From an uncultured Pirellula sp. (GTDB taxonomy: Bacteria > Planctomycetota > Planctomycetia > Pirellulales > Pirellulaceae), in NCBI GenBank assembly GCA_903892365.1, contig CAITIF010000639.1, positions 1 through 11,256 of the forward strand: a stretch of DNA of 11,256 bases, in the 5' to 3' direction. A program made the translations under genes and the position numbers. The notes under the pieces are model-generated. The model was not told where the DNA came from, searched no databases, and saw nothing but the letters and a program-made list of their open reading frames with translations. Positions 6,351 through 11,256 of this stretch are shown in pieces; position 1 is the first letter of the stretch; the number at the start of each line of letters is the position of its first letter.

Positions 6351-6609
6351 TGCCGCTGGCCGACAAGAGGAATATCCAATCCCTTTCCGAATATCGGCTG
6401 GTTTCAGTCTCATCGTTAAACGCTTCCAATAGGCCCGACAAGTCTGTGTTTTTGCAAGCATTCCGCGAGAGATTACCCCTTGGACCCAGCCGAAAAAAAG
6501 TAGCAGAAACGCCCCGCCGCGTCGTTCGAGACCTAGCTTTTGCAGAAACTTCCCTTCAAGAACTTCCGCAAAACAGGACATGGAATGCACCCGTCACGAA
6601 TGGCTGTTG

Positions 6610-6637
6610 TTGGCGGTGGTAGCCAGGGGGCCGCCAA
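6610..6637. promoter_or_regulatory. Hairpin-forming inverted repeat upstream of the molybdo-oxidoreductase
   Basis: TTGGCGG (6610-6616) and CCGCCAA (6631-6637) are perfect 7-bp arms around a 14-nt G-rich loop, about 85 bp before the ATG at 6723. The position suits an operator or a leader-RNA hairpin. It lacks a following T-run on the plus strand, so it is not a typical terminator. Confidence 0.4.
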
Positions 6638-6722
6638 GGTATCCTATTAGAGGTATCGTTTTGCATTTTTTGCAATCCTCTCCCGACTTACATCCCACTC
6701 GAAAATCATCATTGGCTTCGGA

Positions 6723-8918
6723 ATGAAAAAGCTCTCAGCAGGCGGCGGTTGGCAAGCAGTTCGATACACTTTTAAAAAGGGGATTGAATCAGGGGGGATT
6801 TGGAAGCTCTATAAGGCTCTGCGTTCGCGGAATGCTTGCAAAACCTGCGCGCTTGGGATGGGTGGGCAGCACGGGGGGATGGTGAACGAACATGGGTCGT
6901 TTCCCGAAGTTTGCAAAAAATCGGTGCAAGCCATGGCCGCCGATATGCAGCCTGCAATCACCGCCGATTTTTGGGCGAAGCATTCGATCGAGCAGATGCG
7001 GAATTGGTCTCCCAAACAATTGGAGACAAGCGGTCGGTTGATTCAACCGATCCTATACGAGCAAGGGGCAACCCACTATCGCACCATCACTTGGAACGAA
7101 GCTTTCGACCGAATCGCAAATCAGTTGAAGAAGCTGGTTGCGGACCAAACGTTTTGGTACTTCAGCGGGCGCAGTAGCAACGAAGCTGGATTCCTTCTTC
7201 AGCTTTTGGCTCGAGTTTACGGAACCAATAACGTCAATAATTGCAGCTTCTATTGCCATCAAGCGAGCGGCGTAGGACTCCAAACCACATTGGGAACCAC
7301 AACGGCCACGGTTGTGCTAGACGATCTGGACGATTGCGACACCATCTTTATCATCGGTGGAAATCCGCCCAGCAATCACCCTCGACTGATGACGACATTG
7401 ATGCATTTACGCCGTCGTGGTGGAAAAGTCGTGGTGATCAACCCCATGCGTGAGCTGGGCTTGATCAAGTTCAAGGTCCCGAGCGATCCACTGAGTTTAT
7501 TCTTTGGAACGAAGATCGCAACGCATTACATTCAGCCGCATATCGGCGGTGACCTTGCGTTGTTGACTGGCGTCTGCAAAGCCGTTGTGGAAATGGGGCA
7601 ACATGATTTTTCTTATATGCAGCATCATTGCAATAACGTGGACGCATACCTGGATGGGCTTGCGAAAACACCATGGTCGGAAATCACTCGGAAATCTGGA
7701 GTCGAGGAAAGCGAGATTCGGGAAATCGCAGATGTGTACGCGAAAAGCAAAGGATCGATTTTCTCCTGGACGATGGGTATCACGCATCATACCCATGGCG
7801 TCGAGAATGTTCAGGCTATTGTAAATATGGCACTGCTTCGCGGCATGATTGGTCGAAAGGGTGCCGGGGTTATGCCCATTCGTGGGCATTCGAACGTGCA
7901 GGGAATCGGTTCGGTCGGTGTAACTCCGAAGCTGAAAGACGAATTGTTCGATAACCTGACGAACAAGTTTGGTGTGAAGCTGCCAACGACTAAGGGGCGT
8001 GACACATTGGACTGCATCGAGGCCGCAAAAACGGGCGAACTGAAATTCGCACTGTGCCTAGGCGGAAATCTATACGGTGCCAACCCAGATGCTCAATTCG
8101 CGGACGATGCACTATCCGCCATGGACATGCTGGTGATGCTCAACACAACTCTTAATACCGGGCACGCTCGAGGCTTAGCCAAAGAAACAATTGTCTTGCC
8201 GGTACTGGCTCGGGATGAAGAACCAGAGCCTACTACTCAAGAATCCATGTTCAACTACGTTCGTCTAAGCGACGGTGGTCCGAAACGCGTTCCAGGCCCA
8301 AGAAGCGAAATTCATGTGGTCGCGGAGATTGGCCGACGTTTGCTTGGCGATTCAGGCGTGATCGACTGGAATGAAATGCAGAAATCCAACACCATCCGAA
8401 CCTGGATCTCCAAGGTTGTGCCCGGTTACGAACAGATCGATTCGATCGGAAAGACGGGGCAAGAGTTTCAAGTGGGAGGACGGACTTACCACGAGCCTAA
8501 ATTCAAGACCAAGGACGGACGGGCTAGCCTATTCGCTCACTCCTTACCAGAACTAACTCAGCTCGGAACAAACCAACTTCGGCTCATGACCGTTCGCAGC
8601 GAAGGCCAGTTCAATACCGTTGTCTACGAAGATTACGATTTGTATCGCCATCAAGAACGACGGGACGTCATTTTGATGCACCCCGATGACTTGAAGCGAC
8701 TTGGCTTGCAGCACGATGACTTAGTGACGGTGGCAAGCGATACAGGACGTATGCATAACATTCTCGCGCGCGGTTTCGAAGAAATTCGCGACGGTAACGC
8801 CATGATGTACTACCCCGAATCCAATGTTTTGGTATCACGAGCGGTCGACCCTCAATCTCGAACACCGCAGTTCAAAAACATCTTGGTAACCGTATCCAAG
8901 CAATTGGCAATCGTCTAA
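6723..8918 (+). CDS. FdhF/YdeP-family molybdopterin oxidoreductase, alpha subunit
   Basis: A 731-residue molybdopterin-dependent oxidoreductase resembling the TIGR01701 (YdeP) group related to formate dehydrogenase H. The N-terminus carries cysteines C39, C42 and C64 (CKTC, then PEVCKKS), the likely Fe-S cluster region. Then come WYFSGRSSNEAGFLLQLLARVYGTNN, the motif FYCHQASGVGL where C178 aligns with the metal-ligand Sec of E. coli FdhH, GGNPPSNHPRLM for cofactor binding, and the repeated-fold segment MPIRGHSNVQGIG. Residues from about 610 on form the dinucleotide-binding C-terminal barrel (RSEGQFNTVVYEDYD, then HPDDLKRLGLQHDDLVTV). No twin-arginine signal is present, so it is cytoplasmic. 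No partner subunit, FdhD or cofactor gene is in view, so formate as substrate is not established; oxidoreductase activity on an unknown substrate is safer. The ATG lacks a strong ribosome binding site. Confidence 0.92.
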   Translation: MKKLSAGGGWQAVRYTFKKGIESGGIWKLYKALRSRNACKTCALGMGGQHGGMVNEHGSFPEVCKKSVQAMAADMQPAITADFWAKHSIEQMRNWSPKQLETSGRLIQPILYEQGATHYRTITWNEAFDRIANQLKKLVADQTFWYFSGRSSNEAGFLLQLLARVYGTNNVNNCSFYCHQASGVGLQTTLGTTTATVVLDDLDDCDTIFIIGGNPPSNHPRLMTTLMHLRRRGGKVVVINPMRELGLIKFKVPSDPLSLFFGTKIATHYIQPHIGGDLALLTGVCKAVVEMGQHDFSYMQHHCNNVDAYLDGLAKTPWSEITRKSGVEESEIREIADVYAKSKGSIFSWTMGITHHTHGVENVQAIVNMALLRGMIGRKGAGVMPIRGHSNVQGIGSVGVTPKLKDELFDNLTNKFGVKLPTTKGRDTLDCIEAAKTGELKFALCLGGNLYGANPDAQFADDALSAMDMLVMLNTTLNTGHARGLAKETIVLPVLARDEEPEPTTQESMFNYVRLSDGGPKRVPGPRSEIHVVAEIGRRLLGDSGVIDWNEMQKSNTIRTWISKVVPGYEQIDSIGKTGQEFQVGGRTYHEPKFKTKDGRASLFAHSLPELTQLGTNQLRLMTVRSEGQFNTVVYEDYDLYRHQERRDVILMHPDDLKRLGLQHDDLVTVASDTGRMHNILARGFEEIRDGNAMMYYPESNVLVSRAVDPQSRTPQFKNILVTVSKQLAIV

Positions 8919-8940
8919 AAGACCGCATCCCAGGCATCTT

Positions 8941-8960
8941 CCTTACAAACCTTACAAACC
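8941..8960. repeat. 9-bp tandem repeat
   Basis: CCTTACAAA at 8941-8949 is repeated at 8950-8958 and followed by CC. It sits just before the stem-loop that follows the oxidoreductase gene. Likely simple slippage; no function is apparent. Confidence 0.6.
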
Positions 8961-8996
8961 AATCGGCGATTCCTGATTCGCTCAGGAAGTTTGGTT
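8957..8996 (+). terminator. Two-part stem-loop after the oxidoreductase gene, candidate terminator
   Basis: An inner perfect stem TTCCTGA (8970-8976)/TCAGGAA (8982-8988) with a 5-nt loop is enclosed by an outer stem AACCAA (8957-8962)/TTGGTT (8991-8996). It begins 38 nt after the stop of the oxidoreductase gene and ends about 100 bp before the fliL-like gene. No true T-run follows, so termination would need a factor such as Rho; an alternative is a regulatory leader element of the flagellar operon. Confidence 0.45.
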
Positions 8997-9093
8997 GCTG
9001 ATGCTTATTCGCGTTCTAAATTCCAGTGTGGAAACTCTGTCTCTGAGTTTCACCCTTTGGAATATTGAACACTTTGAAATCAGTCGTCACATC

Positions 9094-9699
9094 ATGTCGG
9101 CACCCAAAAAAGAAAAAGCGGCCTCAGCCAAAGACAAAGATCCAGGCGCCGGTGGTCACGGCGCTAAAGCGGACGGAGCTAAATCTGCTGGCGGCGGAAT
9201 GAAGGGCAAAATCGTCATCGGGGTCTTCGTGAGCCTGGTTGTCATCGCAGAAACCTTCGTGTTTTTCTTCCTGGTTCCCTCAGGCGAAGAAGTCGCTGCC
9301 TTGGCCGAAACCCGCCTGATCGCAATCGCTCAAGAAATCGACTCGAAAACTCAACAAGACCACACTGCCGACGAGGATACCATTGTCGAGTTCGATCTTG
9401 GAACCCACGGTGTTTCGTTTCGTCCAGCAGGAGCCGACAAGAATTACAAAGTCGAATTTCGCTTGTTTGGTACATTGCACAGCAGCGATCTTGAACACAT
9501 GCAAGAACTATTCTTGGAACGTGAACTTCGCTTTCGCTACCGAATGATGCTGGAAATCCGAAACGCTTCCATGCAAGAACTAGAAGAAAACCAACTGGGC
9601 TTGATTCAACGGCGAGTTTTGGCGACAAGTACAGAGTTATTGGGCGAAGCAATCCTTCTAAGCGTTGGATTCGCTGATTACCAAGTACTTGAAGACTAA
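9094..9699 (+). CDS. fliL: FliL-like flagellar basal-body-associated membrane protein
   Basis: A 201-residue protein from ATG 9094. The open frame extends to a TTG at 8995, but those extra 33 residues read across the upstream intergenic region. Residues 1-38 are a Lys/Ala/Gly-rich cytoplasmic tail; 39-61 form one membrane segment ([22 protein letters not shown]), and the rest lies in the periplasm. The C-terminal part has the FliL-type order: a beta-rich region ([12 protein letters not shown]), a helix with [21 protein letters not shown], then ending in [10 protein letters not shown]. FliL sits by the stator and modulates motor function in known bacteria. It heads a plus-strand run with fliN (26 nt later) and fliO, which supports the call; sequence similarity alone is moderate. 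Confidence 0.75.
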   Translation: MSAPKKEKAASAKDKDPGAGGHGAKADGAKSAGGGMKGKIVIGVFVSLVVIAETFVFFFLVPSGEEVAALAETRLIAIAQEIDSKTQQDHTADEDTIVEFDLGTHGVSFRPAGADKNYKVEFRLFGTLHSSDLEHMQELFLERELRFRYRMMLEIRNASMQELEENQLGLIQRRVLATSTELLGEAILLSVGFADYQVLED

Positions 9700-9725
9700 A
9701 TTCGCTAGCAAAACACGGAAGTTTC

Positions 9726-10163
9726 ATGTCGGACTCAACTTCTACACCCAACGCAGCAGCCAACGCTAGTGGCGGCTCGCGAAGCTCCCAAGATTCCGAA
9801 TCCCTCTTGCAACAGGCTGAAGTTGCGCTCAAGGAAGTCGAAGACTCCCTGCGCGGCCCCAAGGTCCAAAAGTACCGACTCGAAGAACTGATCGGCGAAG
9901 GTGGCCCCCCCGAAAAAGTCTCGATGGATCTGCTCCGAGACGTGACTCTTGACCTGAAAATCGAACTTGGACGCACTCGGATGCACTTGGACGAAATTCT
10001 GCAGCTGCGTAAAGGATCGGTTGTTACCTTGGATAAGCTAGCAGGCGACCCGGTCGACATTTATGTCAATGGTCGACTCGTAGCTCGAGGTGAGGTTCTT
10101 GTTCTGAACGATAACTTCTGCGTTCGAGTTGCGGAACTGGTAGGCAGCGATGCAATCCAATAG
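9726..10163 (+). CDS. fliN: Flagellar motor switch protein FliN
   Basis: A 145-residue protein. Residues 1-45 are a Ser/Ala/Gln-rich variable part with a short helix; residues about 66-142 are the SpoA/FliN domain, with [15 protein letters not shown], the loop [23 protein letters not shown] and [22 protein letters not shown] all characteristic. FliN forms the base of the flagellar C-ring with FliM and takes part in rotation, switching and export-apparatus docking; it also resembles type III secretion C-ring proteins, but the fliL-like and fliO neighbours argue for flagella. The ATG at 9726 has a GGAAG (9717-9721) four nt upstream. The last 14 nt overlap the start of the fliO gene, indicating translational coupling. 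No fliM is in the window. Confidence 0.94.
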   Translation: MSDSTSTPNAAANASGGSRSSQDSESLLQQAEVALKEVEDSLRGPKVQKYRLEELIGEGGPPEKVSMDLLRDVTLDLKIELGRTRMHLDEILQLRKGSVVTLDKLAGDPVDIYVNGRLVARGEVLVLNDNFCVRVAELVGSDAIQ

Positions 10164-11061
10164 TTCGCTCTATCAGGTTTTACTGAGCGTATTCGTAACA
10201 CTTAGCTTTACCTCTTGCTACGGAACTGCCTTGGGCCAGTTCAATTCCGATCCCAAACGCTCGGGCGGGATGACGAACGAACCAGCTGTCGTAAGACCTC
10301 AAGGGCATAGCTTGCAAACGAACTTGAACGGTAACCCAGTATCCAGGCTGCCTAGCAATTCGTTTCAGCCTCGAACTCAAGATTCCCAGGCCGCGTCTGC
10401 CCCCGAACCATTCAGTGTTCAGCCTTCCGGGCAACGCGTCTTCAATCAAAACATCCAACCATCCCAAAGCGACACTAGCCGATTCAATACCAGCACCGAT
10501 CCCAATCAAAACGCCCCTGATGCAATGGTCCAGCCCGCGAGCTGGACAACCGAACCGGTCAGCCTGAAGAAGGATGCGGGTAAAATAGTCGAACCGATCG
10601 AGCTTAAACCTTCAAGCAAAGAAGCATTGAACAGTATCAGCAAGCCAAAGAGCAGCTGGGCAACCGCTCTGTCGATGATGTTTTCCCTGGCGATTGTCCT
10701 ATGTCTCTTTTTCATTATCGCTTGGCTGTTTCGGCGCTCCCAACCAAACTCCATGGCAAAGCTCCCCTCAGAAGTGGTGCAGGTCATGGGAAGAACTGCG
10801 ATGGCACCGCGCCAACAGGTGTACGTTCTTCGATTCGGAAGCAAAATGCTTCTCGTTAGCCACCAACCTGGGCAAACCCAAACGCTCGGTGAGATCACTG
10901 ATCCGGAAGAAGTGCAACGATTGGCCGGACTTTGCGAAGCGAATCAACCCAACAGTATTTCGCATTCGTTCCGCGATGTATTGAGGCAAGTGGCAAGTGG
11001 CGGAAGCGACGTCGAATCCAGGACCTCCAGCCGACGGCGGTCCAATCTGAAGGAAGCGTAA
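10150..11061 (+). CDS. fliO: FliO-like flagellar export-gate assembly protein with long exported N-terminus
   Basis: A 303-residue protein whose ATG lies inside the end of fliN (14-nt overlap). Residues 1-30 look like a signal sequence ([13 protein letters not shown]), with possible cleavage after ALG; a Cys at 23 in FTSC makes a lipoprotein conceivable. Residues about 31-165 are Gln/Ser/Pro/Asn-rich and probably disordered. One membrane segment follows at about 171-194 ([20 protein letters not shown]), then the FliO domain with [41 protein letters not shown] read in two parts, typical of the family. The C-terminus is basic (SSRRRS). FliO assists assembly of the FliP export gate. Most FliO proteins are much shorter; the long periplasmic part is the unusual trait. 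Confidence 0.87.
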   Translation: MQSNSSLYQVLLSVFVTLSFTSCYGTALGQFNSDPKRSGGMTNEPAVVRPQGHSLQTNLNGNPVSRLPSNSFQPRTQDSQAASAPEPFSVQPSGQRVFNQNIQPSQSDTSRFNTSTDPNQNAPDAMVQPASWTTEPVSLKKDAGKIVEPIELKPSSKEALNSISKPKSSWATALSMMFSLAIVLCLFFIIAWLFRRSQPNSMAKLPSEVVQVMGRTAMAPRQQVYVLRFGSKMLLVSHQPGQTQTLGEITDPEEVQRLAGLCEANQPNSISHSFRDVLRQVASGGSDVESRTSSRRRSNLKEA

Positions 11062-11092
11062 GAGAACGCTTGGTGAAGGACCGGTCGAGTGC

Positions 11093-11105
11093 TAAGTCCG
11101 ACTTA
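11093..11105. terminator. Small hairpin at the convergent junction after fliO
   Basis: TAAGT (11093-11097) and ACTTA (11101-11105) form a 5-bp stem with a 3-nt loop, followed on the plus strand by TTTAC. It includes the stop codon of the minus-strand TPR gene. It may be a weak terminator, but the stem is AT-rich and short. Confidence 0.25.
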
Positions 11106-11256
11106 TTTACTTTCCAAAGCTGCGTTTAGCTTTCGAATTCGAATCCGATTGCCAGCAGCCTGAGGCGATTTATCGAATTTATACTCTTCGATCGCTTCCT
11201 CTACTTTACCTTTTTCCTCGTACGCTCGTCCGACGAGGTAATGAGCTTGAGCGTGC
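11103..11256 (-). CDS. C-terminal end of a TPR-type protein, truncated by the window edge
   Basis: On the minus strand a frame runs from the right edge to a TAA at 11103-11105, giving the last 50 residues of a protein. The start, AQAHYLVGRAYEEKGKVEEA, followed by IEEYK, is a clear tetratricopeptide helix pair (pattern A..YLvG.AYEEkGk.eeAieEY), and the tail ends in a basic helix (NRIRIRKLNAALESK). TPR units mediate protein-protein contacts; the full gene lies outside the window, so no specific role can be given. It converges with fliO, with about 41 bp between their stops. Confidence 0.75.
   Translation of the reverse strand, partial: HAQAHYLVGRAYEEKGKVEEAIEEYKFDKSPQAAGNRIRIRKLNAALESK

Larger units (their letters stand above)
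6298..6722. other. 425-bp divergent intergenic region
   Basis: This stretch separates two divergent genes and must carry both promoters. I see no convincing protein-coding frame: open frames on both strands lack family signals. It holds an inverted repeat at 6335-6350, a hairpin at 6610-6637, a 7-bp direct repeat AGGTATC at 6637-6643 and 6651-6657, and a small inverted repeat TTGCA/TGCAA at 6661-6675. No sigma-factor boxes could be assigned with confidence. Confidence 0.6.

Noticed and set aside
6298..6441. Longer LpoB-like protein starting at 6441
   Set aside because: The ATG at 6297 has a good AAAGGA ribosome binding site and begins a lipoprotein signal peptide; the extension would bury that signal.
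9021..9033. TTCCA/TGGAA inverted repeat before the fliL-like gene as an operator
   Set aside because: Five-base arms are expected often by chance, and no promoter elements could be aligned with it.
8995..9093. N-terminal extension of the FliL-like protein from a TTG start
   Set aside because: The extra residues look like translated intergenic DNA; the ATG at 9094 gives the usual charged cytoplasmic tail.
9242..10060. 272-residue minus-strand frame opposite fliL and fliN
   Set aside because: It is Ser/Arg-rich with no domain pattern and lies antisense to well-supported flagellar genes.

Overview
The window reads as chromosomal DNA of a Gram-negative, flagellated bacterium, most likely a planctomycete of the Rhodopirellula/Pirellula type. 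This rests on family-level recognition: lipoproteins and Sec-exported proteins, a fliL-like/fliN/fliO run with a very long exported FliO N-terminus, mostly weak or absent Shine-Dalgarno sequences, moderate GC, and large proteins without clear family membership. No rRNA or other marker gene is present, so the assignment is an inference. No phage, transposase, CRISPR or tRNA gene was seen.

Layout. 1-299: gene-free leader with three copies of a 28-bp repeat, followed by three successive inverted repeats that look like the control region of the next operon. 300-1059 (+): a SmtB-type ArsR repressor followed by a small, extremely His-rich protein built from two tandem 30-residue repeats. Together they look like a zinc (or Zn/Cd/Co) sensing and buffering unit. 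1072-1113: two adjacent hairpins at the convergent junction. 1096-2301 (-): exported esterase of the enterochelin-esterase/EstD fold with an N-terminal beta domain. 2369-2554 (-): doubtful small ORF. 2593-4089 (-): 498-residue protein whose C-terminus resembles a degenerate GGDEF domain. 4268-6297 (-): an ATGA-overlapping pair, an LpoB-like lipoprotein followed by a COG3014-like lipoprotein, resembling the known LpoB/COG3014 clusters of other bacteria.

6298-6722 is a 425-bp divergent intergenic region with several short inverted repeats. 6723-8918 (+) encodes a molybdopterin oxidoreductase alpha subunit of the FdhF/YdeP (TIGR01701-like) family. 8919-9093 holds a two-part stem-loop, probably its terminator. 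9094-11061 (+) is a flagellar operon segment: FliL-like, FliN and FliO, with fliN and fliO overlapping by 14 nt. At the right edge (11103-11256, -) the last 50 codons of a TPR protein run in from outside the window.

Functional picture: metal homeostasis on the left, cell-envelope and exported proteins on the minus strand in the middle, a redox enzyme, then flagellar C-ring and export-gate components. The least explained items are the His-rich metal-buffer module and its control region, the left-edge repeats, the degenerate GGDEF-like protein, and an LpoB-type activator in what is probably a planctomycete.
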